64,000 nt of DNA from Ricinus communis. Taxonomy: Eukaryota > Streptophyta > Magnoliopsida > Malpighiales > Euphorbiaceae. The position numbers and the translations under genes were made by a program. The stretch covers positions 1,922,001 to 1,986,000 of the forward strand of contig NC_063261.1 of the NCBI RefSeq assembly GCF_019578655.1, read 5' to 3'. Within the stretch, counting starts at the first letter, position 1; every line of letters starts with the position of its first letter. Shown in pieces: positions 1 to 12,394 of the stretch. Below the pieces are notes generated by a model, which worked only from the letters and a program-made list of their open reading frames with translations, was not told the DNA's origin and did no database searches.

Positions 1-540
1 TTAAACTCTAGTCCTTAAGTGGTAGAGCCTTAAGAATTTTATTATTGATGTCAACAAGCTCATAATACTTGCCTAACTTTCTGAGATTGTTGATGATAGT
101 AAGAAGTCGGTTTGTCATGTTGGTGATGCTCTCATTTGGCTTTATCTTAAAGAGCTTATACTCCGTCACAAGTAATTAGATCTTCTTGGATTTGAGTTGT
201 CTTGTATCCTTATGGTAGTTCTCCAAGGTTTTCCAATTCTTGTAGGTGGTTGGTAGATGTTGAACTTTTTCATACTCCTCTCTAGAGAGTGAGTTAAGAA
301 GGATGATCATAACACTTTTATTCTTACCATTTGCTTTCCTATGGGCATCCACCCACTCATCTCTATTAAGAGGAATGTCTGTTCCATCTTTTTGCTTTGT
401 TGGGGGGCTTCCACCCCTTTCTTACACAATCCTACACATCCATCGTGTCAATATCCATGTAGATTTCCATCTCGTACTTCTAATGAGCATAATCAGACCC
501 ATCAAAGTATAGCCTTAGATGGTGGATTCCTTCATTAGCC
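1..540 (-). pseudogene. Copia-type gag (UBN2-like) fragment, truncated
   Basis: Read on the minus strand in mixed frames, this stretch gives the usual pattern of a plant UBN2/copia-type gag. It opens with an N-terminal 'MANEGIHHLRLYFDGSDY'-like start just inside the primer binding site. A 'LNSLSREEYEKV' and 'WKTLENYHKDT' block follows, then 'YKLFKIKPNESI' and 'LLTIINNLRKLGKYYE', and 'ILKALPL' close to base 1. Stops and frame changes interrupt it, so it is not coding now. In the family this protein forms the nucleocapsid. The rest of the element lies to the left of the window or is lost. The family call rests on motif order remembered from plant copia elements. Confidence 0.6.
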
Positions 541-587
541 ATTTTGATATTTGACTCTTGCACTTAAGCTTTGATGAGGAGTACTAC

Positions 588-599
588 GCTCTAATACCA
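588..599 (-). other. LTR-retrotransposon primer binding site (initiator Met tRNA type)
   Basis: The minus strand reads TGGTATTAGAGC, one base from TGGTATCAGAGC, the usual plant primer binding site for initiator methionine tRNA. It lies directly upstream (minus sense) of the gag fragment, the expected position just inside a 5' LTR. Confidence 0.65.
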
Positions 600-603
600 C
601 TTG

Positions 604-1690
604 TGTGCCCTTATGAACTAAGAAGGAAAGGTTGAATTGGTGAATCGAAAAAGGATAGAAACTTAGAATTTTATGTTAAGGAAGAATGAGTAAACAGTAA
701 GAGAAATAGCACGTAAAGAATTATAGTAGTTTGGGTGTTAACAAGTCCTACGTCCACTCTCTAATTCACAATTGGGTATTCACTATACTAGAATCTTTAT
801 ACTTTGAGTTTTTTAAGCTCACTCCCAACTTAGTGTTTTAGGGCTCACACTAAACCTTACAAACTTATGTTTCTTAGGCTCACACACAATCCTTACAAGA
901 GTTTTCCTAAGCTAACCCTTAAACCTTAATCGAAATATTTTTCGCTTATAGTTAATCTTCACAAGAGCATTCAAGCTCTTTCAACAACCTAAAAGAGAAA
1001 TATTAATTGCATGAAGAAGAGAATGAAAGCATAATAATTAGGACTTTTTGGAGGTTGTTTATCAACCATAAATGACCATTTGGTATAGTTATTATAGCCT
1101 AAAAATCCCAAAAGCCGTTACTCATATAACCCAAAAGATCTAATTTTTGCTTTAAGATAGTGCATTAAATGCACTTGTCAAAATGCAAATTGCGTTGCGA
1201 TTCTTGCTTCGTGGTCGCTTTTCTTGAAATACCCCCAATGGCTATCTGACGTGGCCATATGGCATTGGCAGCTTTTTTATATGACCGTTGGCTGTTTCCG
1301 ACAGATACTTTAGTCTTCATTTTTCCGGTTGCGCCCTCCTGTGTTGCGGTCGTGATTGCAAACTTTTTAGGGAAAAAGACTCTTGCCTTCAAACCTTTGA
1401 TTTTTGCGATCGTGCCCTTCATAGTGCAGTCGTGATTTTGAGCAATTTTAGACTAAAAGTTGCTGCCACCAAAGTGTTGATTTTCGCGGGTGCACCCTTG
1501 TGGTACAGTTGCAATTTGAACTTGACTTATGCTACACTGATAAAACTCAAGAAAACATTATTTCAATCATCAATTTATTTGTTAAGATCAAATGATAAGA
1601 GAATAAACCATGTGATAAGGCACTTAAGCTAACACTAACTCTATTGGACGTCATTGGGGTTATGAACAATAAGTGCAGTTATTCGACATC
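604..1690 (-). repeat. Probable 5' LTR of the copia-type element (limits uncertain)
   Basis: The primer binding site at 588-599 places the inner LTR edge near 604 (TGTG on the plus strand). The outer edge is set only by where recognisable Athila pol begins (about 1691, after ...TTCGACA). No second copy lies in the window, so the right limit is a guess. The stretch includes imperfect tandem repeats of about 80 bp at roughly 1318-1525. Short open frames here on both strands (for example 1288-1632 plus) match no protein I know and look fortuitous. Confidence 0.4.
1318..1525. repeat. Imperfect tandem repeats, about 80-bp period
   Basis: Three related units begin near 1318, 1398 and 1480. Each has a 'TTGCG/TCGCG ... 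CCCTCCT/CCCTTC/CCCTTG ... GTGCAGTCGTGATT'-like core followed by an AT-rich spacer. The units are diverged and the third is incomplete. They are richer in G+C than the flanks and have no obvious coding sense. Confidence 0.5.
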
Positions 1691-4600
1691 AACTTCCCCC
1701 TAAGATAAAAGATCTTGGGAGCTTTACTGTTGGTATTACAATGAGGGATAAAAAAGTTACAAAAGCCATGTTAGATTTAGGAGCGAACATCAACTTGATG
1801 CCATATTCAATTTATGCACAACTTGGCTTGGGAGAGTTGAAGCCTACCACCATGTCTCTACAACTTGCTAATAGATGAATAAAGTACCTAATAGGCATCA
1901 TGGAGGACTTGCTAATTCAAGTATGAAAACTGATGATCCTTACTGATATTGTGGTGCTTGATATGGAAAACATACTAGCAAGAGATAAGGAGCAAACTAT
2001 ACTCCTTGGTAGACCTTTCATAGAAACTATCAAAAAATGGTTATTGATATGCATAATAGGAAGCTAAATATAATAATCTTGGGAGGGACTATTGAATTTA
2101 AAGTATTTAATTCTCTAAGTCTATCTCTTAGTACTTCAATTGATGAATGTTCACATATTGATTGCTTACATTCTCTAACATATGAAACTTATTTGCAAGA
2201 AAGAGATGGTAAGTTAAAGGTTTCTTTAATATTGGAAAAAGTAAATGAAAACCTAGATTATAAAGTCTTAGACTTTCATGATAAGTTATATGAGGCTATT
2301 CTAATGTCACTTGATGAAGGTATTAGTGAACCTTTAGATTTTTTTATTAAAAATGAAATAGAGGTTACTTATGAATTACCTAAACTTGAACTTAAGGAAT
2401 TGCCTTCACCACTTAAATTTTTCTTTTTAGGAAAGAACAATACATACCGAATGATTTTAACATTTGTTCTTTCCCTTTCTAAAGAATAAAAAACTATTAG
2501 AAAGTTGAGAAAGCTTAAGATAGTTATTGGGTGCTGAATTTTTGATATTAAAGGTATTAGTCTAACTATGTATATGCATAAAATTATTTTAGAGGACAAT
2601 GCTAAGCTACTAGAGATACTCAAAGAAGGCTTAATCCTAATATGACAGAGGTGGTAAAAAGGGAAATGTAGAAACTATTGGATGAAGGTATTATATATCC
2701 AATAACTGACAATAATTGGATAAGCTTTATACATGCAGTGCCTAAAATGTTGGGTATTATTAAGAATGAGAAAGGAGAACTAGTTTCCACTAAAATGAAT
2801 ACAAGATGGAGAATGTGTATTGATTACATGAAGCTAAATGTTGTAATAAAGAATGATCATTTTTCCCTTCCTTTTATTGATAAGATTTTAGAGCATTTAG
2901 CTAGATATGATTTTACTATTTTCTTGATGCTTTTTCAAGATATTATCAAGACTTATTGCATCAAAAGATCAAGAGAAAATTAAATTTACACATCACTTTG
3001 TAATTTTTGCATTTAGAATGATACCGTTTGGGCTTTACAATGCACCTGCAACATTTTAGAGATGTGTGCTATCTATTTTCTTTGATATGTTAGAAAAGTA
3101 CATTGAGGTATTTATGGATGACTTTTTAGTTGTTGGCTTTTCATTTGATGCATGTCTTAGTAATTTGACTCGTGTGCTTAAAAGATGCATTGAGTGTAAG
3201 CTAATTTTGAGTTGGAAAAAGAGTCATTTTATGATTAAGTATGGTATTCTGTTAGGACATGTGGTTTTTAACAAGAAATTGAAATTGATAAGATAGAGAT
3301 TGATTTGATTGCTAAATTGCCACTACCTACTTTGATGAAGGGCATTAAAAGTTTTCTTGGTCATATAGGCTATAGGCAATTTATAAAATATTTTTCTAAA
3401 ATTGCTCGTCCTTTAACTGAATTGCTAGCAAATGATATGAACTTTGTCTTTAATGATGCATGTCTTCCTACTTTTAATATCTTAAAAGAGAATTTGACTA
3501 CTACACCTGATTAGTCTCTTCCCTTCGAAATCATGTGTAATGCACCTGATTATACTATAGGAGCAGTTTTGGGACAAAGAGTTGATAAAGCTTTGCATGT
3601 TATATATTATTATAGTAAAAGTCTTGATGATGCCTAAATCATAAAAAGAATTTCTAGCTGTTATGTTTTCATTAGATAAGTTTATGTCTTTTTAACTAAG
3701 ACAAATGGTATACCACGGCTTACTAGGTGGGTGCTCCTATTACAGGAATTTGATCTAGAAATCAAAAATAAGAAAGGCAGTGAAAATACGGTTGCTCACC
3801 ATCTTTCTATGTTTATTTTTTATTTTTATACTCTTGGTTCTAAGAAAGTGATTAATGAAAGCTTTCTTGATGAACAATTATTTGCTATGCATCACGATTC
3901 TTGGTATGTTGATATTGTTAATTATTTAGCTTGTGGTATTATGAGGCCTGACTTAACTTGGTGGGAAAATAAAAGATTTTTATCTATTTGTAAGCAATAT
4001 TATTGGGAAGACCCATATTTGTTCAAACATTATTCAGATCAAATAATTTGAAGATGTGTTCCTAAAAGTGAGCAACAAAGTATTCTCATCTTTAATCATG
4101 AACTGCATTATAGAGGTCATTTTGGTGATAAGAAGACAACCTATAAGTCCTCCAATCAGGTTTCTTTTGGCCCTCCTTATTTAAAGATGCCCATATATTT
4201 TGTATAGAATGTGATAGATGCCAGAGAAGTGGAAACATTAGTTAAAGGAATGAAATACCTCAAACTTTTAATCTTATGGTTGAATTATTTAATGTGTGGG
4301 GCATTAATTTTATGGGATCTTTTCCACCTTCTCATAGCTGTGTATTTATTCTTGTTCTTGTTGATTATGTGTCTAAATGGGTGAAAGCAGTTGCTACCCA
4401 AATTAATGATGCTAATGTAGTGTGTAAATTTATGAAGGATAATTTCTTTAGTAGGTTTCGAACACCTAGAGCGATCATTACTGATGGGGAAACCCATTTT
4501 AGCAACAAGCATTTGACGCTTTACTGAAAAAGTATGGAGTAACTCATCGAGTGGCAACCCCCTATCACCCACAAAACATCAGGATAAGTGGAAGTAAGCA

Positions 4601-5140
4601 ATAGGCAAATCAAGTCGGTGCTTGAAAAATCAATTCGTGCATCAAGAAAAGATTGGGTGCTACACTTAAACAATGTTCTTTAGGCATATCACATTGCTTA
4701 TAAAACACCCATTAGAATGAGTCTTTATAGGCTAGTGTATGGCAAAGCTCGCTCTCTACTAATGGAATTGGAACATAAAGCTTATTAGGCTAGTAAAGAG
4801 CTAAATATGGACTTGAGCAAAGCAAAAGAAGAGTGCCTGTTGAACTTAAATAAGCTTGAAGAGATGCCTAGTGAGGCATATAAGAATGTCAAGCTATACA
4901 AAGAAAGAACTAAAAGACAACATAATAATAATCTGCTTCGCAAGTCTTTCGTTCCTAGAATGAAACTTTTATTTTTTAACTCACATTTCAAACTTTTCTC
5001 GAGAAAGCGTAAGTCAAGATGGAATGGACCTTTTTAAGTAGTGATGGTATTTTCTGATGGTGCGGTGGACTTACAAAATACCAAGATGCAAGAGTAATTC
5101 AAAGGGAATGGTCATCGACTAAAGCCATATTTGAAAGGAA
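1691..5140 (+). pseudogene. Athila-lineage Ty3-gypsy pol remnant (PR-RT-RNaseH-integrase)
   Basis: The plus strand gives all Athila pol domains in order, but frameshifts and stops break them. Protease with 'DLGANINLMPYSIY' and 'ILLGRPF' is at 1691-2090. A linker ORF is at 2037-2489. Reverse transcriptase (2678-3300) begins 'MDEGIIYPI' and keeps the catalytic 'FMDD' (Asp codons 3117-3122). An RNase H region with 'GAVLGQRVDKALHV' and '[13 protein letters not shown]' is at 3530-3830. The integrase core (4276-4790) shows 'DYVSKWVKAV' and 'VATPYHP', and the integrase C-terminal part with 'NSHFKLFSRKRKSRW' is at 4800-5140. The left end is cut at the protease, so gag and 5' LTR are missing, and no 3' LTR was recognised. 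The element is old and inactive. In life pol would process, copy and integrate the element. Confidence 0.85.
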
Positions 5141-6535
5141 TGGCTTATGGCCAAGAAGCGTAACGCATTGATGCGCTACCAATTTGAGCTCATTTTGGCA
5201 ATGTTTAGCTAGAGACAATAAATTTTTAGCATGTTTTGTTTACTTTTTGGTTTTTAATTTAAATTCCTTAGTATTTTTAGTATCTATGTGAATTCTCAAG
5301 TACAAATAGTTCTACATATGGTAAGATTAAATTATATTATCAAGATTAAGCTTAAATGGTTAGTTAAATTTTGTGTTATTATATGAGTATTTATTTATTT
5401 TATTATATGTTAAATACTTATTCGTTATATGACATATAATCATAGAGATTTATTTAGAACTAGAATATGTGTTTTCTTATAGGACTAGGACAAGCAAATA
5501 TAAGAGAACTAGGAATTTTAATTAGTAGAGACTTAGTTTAACCCTTTCCTATGTAGATTTGGATTTATAAAAATCCTCTATATATAGGCATATACCCTCT
5601 CCTAAATAGCATCTATTTGAAAATTTTCCATTCTCTAGCTCTTTAGACATCCTGAATTCTATGAAAACGAGTGTGAAGCAAGAAGTTAGTTCTTCCCTAC
5701 CCCATCGCTACCACCTTAACCTAAACCATTATTTATGCCATCTAACTCTAAAAGAGTTTCTAAGAAATTAGAAAAGATTAGAAGGAGGGCACCTACACCA
5801 TTTCCACCATTGTTTCCTAAACGTTGGCGCCCAAAGAGGAGGCTTAGAATGGAAGAAGAATTTAGGCCTGAAGAACTTACTGCATTTTATGCCTATTGAA
5901 GAGCTTACCCTAGACTAATGCAAAGACCTCTCACTCTTGAGGAAAATGTGGCAGTTGAGCATTCTAAAAAAATACATTAAGAGGTATCTCATTGATGAAA
6001 CCTCTTTGGAGGAAGAAGAAATTTTTATGAAAGTTATGGGAGTGAGTGATGAAAGTAAGGGAGAGATAACAATTTATTTGAGAACAGGTTGTGGGCATCC
6101 AAAAAAGTATGAATTTATCATACCTACACCAATCACGCCCAAAAAAGGTCGTGGATGTCCAAAGAAAGATGCTACACCTTCAATGCCCAATAGGGAAAAA
6201 GGACGCCCAAGAAAGTACATTAAATAAATAAGGATTTAGTAATCTCTTTAGTTTACTTATCAGTAGTTAAGAATTAGCTAGATTTTGTTTAGTCATGTTA
6301 GGTAGCTTTAGTCTTAGTGATTTCATTAGTTCAATTCTTTTTTATATTTAAGTTATTAATACAAGTTCAATTTTTAATTAAAATTGTTAATATCTTTAAC
6401 TTTTGTCTAAGTGTTTTTAATTCTTAACATTTTGTATTTTCATTTAAATCTATATTTTTATAAATTATTTGTCCCTAGAATGTAAGAAATTAAAGAGTTA
6501 AAAAAAATTTTGAAAAAAAAAAAATTTATGGTGAA
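5141..6535 (+). other. 3' non-pol region of the Athila remnant
   Basis: This AT-rich stretch follows the integrase end and resembles the long 3' region, outside pol, usual in Athila elements. It contains the small basic ORF listed separately and, just upstream of it (about 5737-5898), a broken basic frame with 'KRVSKKLEKIRRRAPTPF' and 'RWRPKRRLRMEEEF'. Nothing else recognisable was seen and no LTR was found. Confidence 0.45.
5937..6227 (+). CDS. Small basic ORF with AT-hook-like repeats
   Basis: A 96-codon open frame ends at TAA. The first half is mixed charged (an EEEE run near residue 25). The second half carries three basic repeats at roughly 20-residue spacing: 'GCGHPKK', 'KKGRGCPKK' and 'KGRPRKY'. 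The last contains the GRP core of an AT-hook, the minor-groove binding motif; the others are degenerate versions. The ORF lies downstream of Athila pol, where that lineage often carries extra ORFs, and an upstream broken frame (5737-5898) is also basic, so the original protein was probably longer. Function is unknown. DNA binding is an inference from the motif. Confidence 0.4.
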   Translation: MRKMWQLSILKKYIKRYLIDETSLEEEEIFMKVMGVSDESKGEITIYLRTGCGHPKKYEFIIPTPITPKKGRGCPKKDATPSMPNREKGRPRKYIK

Positions 6536-6781
6536 TCACGTTGCGGCAACATAAAATTGGACAGGCCCATAGCATCGGCACCGTAGGAAACACACTGGCT
6601 TATAGGCATCTCAACAGCCACTCAGAGCAAGCCACATGTAGCACTGTTGCAGAAGAGTAGGCAAGCTACGTGGGACTACTTGCGCGAGGTGTCACAAATA
6701 GTGGGCTCGCGGGGCATGCACGAAGGACGCCTCTAGTGTGGGCGAGGGACAATAGCGGAGGCACGGGCCAAACAACAGCAT
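6536..6781. other. GC-richer block, unclassified
   Basis: About 245 bp much richer in G+C than either side lie between the Athila remnant and the Tekay-1 3' LTR. They hold no long open frame and no motif I recognise. They could be the end of the Athila element or the target DNA of Tekay-1. Confidence 0.35.
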
Positions 6782-7849
6782 TATCACGACCTGACTTGTG
6801 GTCCCGTGACCTGTGCTAGAGAAAGGTAGGCGTAAGGCCATAGAGTCCCGCAGCAAGCCTAACACCAATAAATTCTAATAATGCATACTTATACTCAGCA
6901 TACCAAAGTCATATATTAATAATATTTGTAAGACACAAATACCTTACATAACCGTAAAATAAATATGTTAATCAATAACTCAAGTGAACAGAAAATTAAA
7001 TAGTATATTTCAAATCATACTAAAATAAATCCTAACATAAATATTGGAGAGTGTCTAGATGTCAAATATAGAAATACAAAGGAAGCAATTACACCGAGTC
7101 TGAAGATGGAGGAAATCGGGTTGGCAAAATAGTGGAGCAGTGGAAAATCCTAACCGTCACCTGAAAAATTAAATTTTGAGACTGTCAATCTCGAGAGTGA
7201 GTTAAAATTATATAATTAAAAAATAATTATAACTATTGAAACAACCAAGTGTACAAATAGATAAATAAATAAATAAAAATGAGTATTTTGAGAAAACTAA
7301 TCATGTGTCATGTCATTAATTTTAAAAATTTAAACTTTTAATATAAGCGGGATGAGAATATTAGCAGAAGCCTAGACTTTAAATCTATTAGCCAAACAAA
7401 TTCTTTTATTTCTAATAAGACTGGTGCCCAGAGAGCAAAGCTCGATCGGTCCTTAAGTCCAGGCTGATCACTTATTTCCAACTCAATTGGTGCTCAGAGA
7501 GACATGCTCAATCAGGGATCTTTCCTTCAGCAAATTTATGAATCCCGTAAGCCTAGAGAGCTGTGCTTGACTAGGGCACATTATATATATACCCGTTTCT
7601 ATAATGTCTTTTATTTACACTAGTGCCACGCGGTCCTAATGCAACCCAATATATAGCACGTTTTACTGCCATCCTTATCCTAAATAATATTAAAATTATA
7701 GCAACAATAATAATATTAAAATTATAGCAACAATAGTAATAATAGTAGTATGAATCACAAAGGTAATAATAATATTATCCAATTTAATATTAAACATTAA
7801 GTTTAATAGCATAGGTTAAGCCCAATATAGTAATCGAAATGCAGTATTC

Positions 7850-7906
<57 letters not shown>

Positions 7907-7922
7907 TAACAGTAATGATACC

Positions 7923-7963
<41 letters not shown>

Positions 7964-8727
7964 AATAACTTTGAAATTAAATAATGACATGACATAAATA
8001 CGGTTAGTTGTATGATTATAACTCACAGTTCGGATCAATCCTCGAGCTGCTCCTACGATTCCGGTAGAGCTATATGAACCAGTGGAATATCTATTCATGG
8101 AAACAATTTAATTAATATAAATTTAATTTTTTGGGTCCAAAAAAGGCTTATACTCAGACGAATGTCCACTACTACGGGCGTCTTGAGAACACTAGGGTCT
8201 GATTTTCAGAATTTTCAACGGTATCAGAAATTAAATCCGAAGGTACCTACACGAAGCTAGTAACATGATGAGTCCAAAATGGTGTTATTTCCGCCTGAAG
8301 GTTTTCGAAAAAACACCAGATCATGGCTACGGCTATCGGTTGTTAGGTTCCAAGAATTCGTTTTCGGTGTTAGATTATCGAAATGACAATGGTATGAGGT
8401 TGCTTGAGTAGCAACAACAAAGGAAAGATGGTTTCTTCCTCTTACTTAACATTTCTCCGGCGTGAGAAAAATAGAAAGAGTGGCGTCAGCGATATGAAAG
8501 GGTGGGGAGGAGGACTTAGTAGCTGGTTGGTGGTGGGGTGACGAAAATGGCAAAAAATTGGGTAGTGATAGGTGGGAGGAACAAGAAGAAGGGGGAAGGG
8601 ATTGATTTAGGTTTTTTTTAAAGGAACAATTGCCCTTTTGTCCGTCCAATTAAGCCTCGCCATCGAAAAGTCCCCTAATCTTATTATATGCTCATTGAAA
8701 TTAAACCTAAAATTACAGGGTATTACA
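6782..8727 (-). repeat. 3' LTR of Tekay-1
   Basis: 1946 bp, minus sense. It begins TGTAATACCC at 8727, directly after a purine-containing tract, and ends GTCGTGATA at 6782, where the consensus end is GTCGTGACA. The left 1.2 kb aligns by eye with 28948-30079 and with the left part of 54249-57096, for example the shared 'GTAAGCCTAACACCA' type segment and the AGTGAGTTAAAAT segment. Confidence 0.85.
7850..7961. repeat. (AAT)n microsatellite inside the LTR
   Basis: Two long runs of AAT (about 7853-7903 and 7924-7959) are separated by a short interruption. The homologous place in the 5' LTR (about 30005-30035) has only short AGT/AAT runs, so the array expanded after the two LTRs separated. Confidence 0.95.
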
Positions 8728-11700
8728 TCCTTTGTCCCTTAAGAAAAATTCATCTTCGAATTTGAAGGAAACAAGGCTTACCTCACGATGGAAATAGATG
8801 GGGGTAGGAATCTCTCATCTCTTTCTTGGTCTCCTAGGTACATTCTTCGGTAGAATGATTTCGCCACAGAACCTCTACCATCAGTATAACCTTAGAGCGA
8901 AGCTGTCAAAATTGAGTATCCATGATCATGACTGGTTGCTCCTCACAAGTCAAATCTTCGTTCACCTTCACATATTGAGGTTGTAACACATACAAAGGAT
9001 CCAGGATATACTTCCTCAGCATGGATATATGAAACATCGGATGCACATGCGAGAGATTAGAAGTAAAACTAACTTATATGCTACCTCCATAATCTTGTCA
9101 ATAATCTCGAAAGGTCCCACATAATGTGGGGCCAACTTGCGCTTCTTACCAAATTGCATCACACCTCTCATAGGTGAAACCTTCAAGAATACATACTCTT
9201 CGATACTGAACTCTATGTGCTCCCACCTCGGATCCGCATAACTCTTATGCCTACTAAAATTTGTCTTTAGTCTTTCTCAAATGACAGAAATCTTTTCAGA
9301 AGTGATATGAACCAACTCTGGACTTGCTAACTTTCACTCATGAACTTCTTTCCAACACACGGGTGATCTGCACTTCCTGCTATATAATGCCTCATAAAGA
9401 GCCATCTCGATGCTCGCGTGATAACTATTATTATAGTAAACTTAATCAATGGTAGGCACCAATTCCACAGCCCACCAAAGTCTATAACAAACATCCTGAG
9501 CATATTCTCCAATGTCTGAATTGTCCTATTTGACTGACCGTCAGTTTGAGGTGGAAAGTTATGCTCAAGTCTAGTCTAGTAAGCAGGTTTTCTTGTAGCT
9601 TCCTTCAAAATCTTGAAGTGAATTATGGTCCTTTTTCAGACACTATAGAAATAAGAACTCCGTGAAGAATTACAATTCTTTCCAAGTACACCCTCGCATA
9701 CTTGGTTACTGAATAAGTAGTCTTCATGAGAAGGAAATGCACTGACTTAGTTGACTAGTCCACATTAGCCAAATAGAGTCATAGCTTGCCAAAGTCTTAG
9801 GAGAACCCGACATAAAATCCATGGTGACTTTTCCCTACTTCTACTATAGAATAGAAAGTGGCTGCAACAACCCTGACAGTTTCTAGTGCTCAAGTTTAAC
9901 TTGTTGACATGTCAAACACTTGAACCTTGAAATGTGCCAATAATACTCCTAATTCCAGTACCTCTAACTATAATCCTTGATCGTACAACTCATGCAACTC
10001 ATTAGTTAAAGGTCTTTTCTCTATGGTGATATGAGTAAGGCTACCTGCTGATTTTCTACTTAAGGCATTTACCATTATATTTGCTTTACTTGGATGGTAA
10101 AGAATAGTACAATGATAATCTTTCAGAAGCTCCAACCACCTTATGTACCTTAAATTTAACTCTTTCTTCGGTAGGCAGGATCGAATGAGGATGATGGGGG
10201 GGTCCTGCAGAGGATTTGTCCAAAAGCTCCTTCTTCTTTCGCCAGTCTACCAGAAAGCCAAAAATTCATCATCCAACGCCAATAGAGAACCTGAGATCCG
10301 ATGCGAACAATCAGTCGAAGGAGCTGATCTCGGCGTTATGAGAAATTTGGAAGGTATTTTCATTTTTATTATGGAACTCCTTCTGCTAGAATGTATACTT
10401 CAAACTCTTATATATCCATGTATATCTCGCGCGTCTCCTTATAGAGATAGTGCCCCCAAATCTTAAGAGAAAAAAGGACAATTGCCATCTCCAAGTCATG
10501 AGTAGGATAATTCTATTCATGCCTCTTCAGTTGTCTGGATGCATAAGCTCCTACTTTACCATCCTACATCAAGACACAACCTAGTCCCACTCTGGAAGCA
10601 TCATAATACACTGTGAACCACCAGTCCTAGATGGTAGGGTTAATACTAGATCTAAGGTTAAACAATCCTACAACTTCTAGAAGCTCTTTTCACAAGTATC
10701 AGCCTACTAGAACTTGAAATTCTTATGATTCAACCTAGTCAAAGGCACCACTATCCTTGAGAAATCCTACGCAAATCTGCGGTAGTAGCCTACTAGACCT
10801 AAAAAGTTGAGAACCTTTGTCACTGTAGTTCGCCTCTACCAATCAATCACTGCCTCCACTTTCTTGGGATCCATTTGAATACCCTCTTTAGACACTAGGT
10901 GTCCTAGAAAAGCTACACTCTGTAATCAAAATTTGCAGTGAAGAATTTAGCATATAATCGATGCTCCTTCAAGGTCTGAAGTACTATCCTCAAATGCCAT
11001 GCATCCTCTTCTCACTCTCGGAATACACCAAGATATCATGAATAACTACGATGGAAAAGGAATGCAGGAACAACTTGAACACTCAGTTCATCAGGTCCAT
11101 AAAAGTTGTAAAAGTGTTAGTGAGTCCAAAACGATAATACCAAGAATTCATAATGCCCATAACGCATCCTAAATGCCATTTTAGGTATGTCCTCCTCACG
11201 TATCCTTAACTGATGATACCCTGATCACAAATTAATATTGGAAAAGCATGTAGCACCTTATAGTTGATCGAATAGGTCATCAATACAAGGAGACAAATAT
11301 TTATTACAATTTGTCACCTTATTCAACTGTTTGTAATCAATACAGAGGTGTAAGGAACCATCCTTCTTCTTCATAAACAACAGTAGAACGCCCCATGGAG
11401 ATGTACTAGGTTTGATAAAACTCTTATCCAGAAGGTCCTACAATTGCTCCTTTAACTCTGCTGGTGTCATTTTGTAAGGTGGCATGGAAATAGGAGCTGT
11501 GCCTAGCACTACTTCTATACATAACTTTATCTCCCTATCAAGCAGTAACTCTAGCAACTTCTTTGGAAAAACATTAGGAAACTCACAAACAACACGAACA
11601 TGCTAAACTCTACCTCTTTTTGCCAAAGTATCCTTGACAAGAGCTAGGTATCCATAAGACCCACGGTGAAGCATCTGCCTAGTTGTAGTGACTGACATAA

Positions 11701-12389
11701 GATTTGATGGTGCAACAATGTAATCACCCTTAAAGTGGAACTTTGAGTCTCTTGAAACTCAAAAAATCACCTGCTTTTACTGACAATCTAGCGTGACATT
11801 GCATACCAGCCCATTCCTAAAATTACATCAAAATCCATGACATCCAACAAAATTAGGTCTTCATACAGATCTCGACCTTCAACCAAAACTTGAGACAATT
11901 GAAAAAGGATATCAATCTCTAAGGCATCACTTAAAGGTGTAGTCACAAATAAGGGAACTTGTAGCCTAACTAGCTGAATACCCAATCTCATTAAAAAACT
12001 AGGAGATATAAAAGAATGAGTAACTATGAGGTCTAAGGCATCACTAAAAGGCATGGTCACAGATAAGGGAACCTATAGCCTAACTGGCTGAATACCAAAT
12101 CTCATTGCAAAGCTAGGAGATATAAAGCATGAGCAACTCTAAGGTCTAACAAAAATCTAGCCTCAAAATAGCATATTGGAATAATACTTGACACCACTAC
12201 ATTTGAAACTCAGGCATCCTGAGGGGTGAGAGTGAATATTGTGAACTTAAAACCTGACTCTGAACTATACCCCATATTGGCTGACAAATTGAGAACCAAC
12301 CTAGGATGAACCAGCAGTTGCTGAATAGGCTAGTCGTGCTACACTAGCAAATGATCCTTAAGAAAAAGCTAATTGATTGAAATATTGAG
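8728..12389 (-). pseudogene. Tekay-1 pol remnant with chromodomain
   Basis: Read right to left on the minus strand. The protease region (11788-12180) has 'DALDLIVTHSFIS' and 'DFDVILGMGW'. Reverse transcriptase and RNase H follow (about 11750-10000). The integrase (about 9950-9000) has a block at 9327-9512 matching the usual 'W...LPL...FAYNNSYH...Y.GR.CRSP' stretch. The C-terminal chromodomain (about 8990-8770) reads close to 'LRSKVILMVEVLW' and 'KKEMRDSYPHLF'. In-frame stops and frameshifts occur in every domain. The chromodomain, which in the family guides integration to histone-marked chromatin, fixes the lineage as chromovirus. The sequence continues across the Ogre insertion into gag at 27613. 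Confidence 0.8.
11921..12148 (-). repeat. 114-bp in-frame tandem duplication in the Tekay-1 protease
   Basis: The segment from 11921 (AAGGCATCAC) repeats from 12035 (AAGGCATCAC), a period of 114 bp or 38 codons. Both copies encode the 'DALDLIVTHSFISPSFLMRL'-like protease stretch with scattered substitutions, so the duplication is not recent. Because it is in frame it need not have broken translation. Confidence 0.85.
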
Positions 12390-12394
12390 GGTAT

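Noticed and set aside
7850..7961. AAT array as a structural or centromeric repeat
   Set aside because: A simple microsatellite expanded in one LTR copy only.
10143..10466. Plus-strand 107-codon frame
   Set aside because: Antisense shadow of the Tekay-1 RNase H region on the minus strand.
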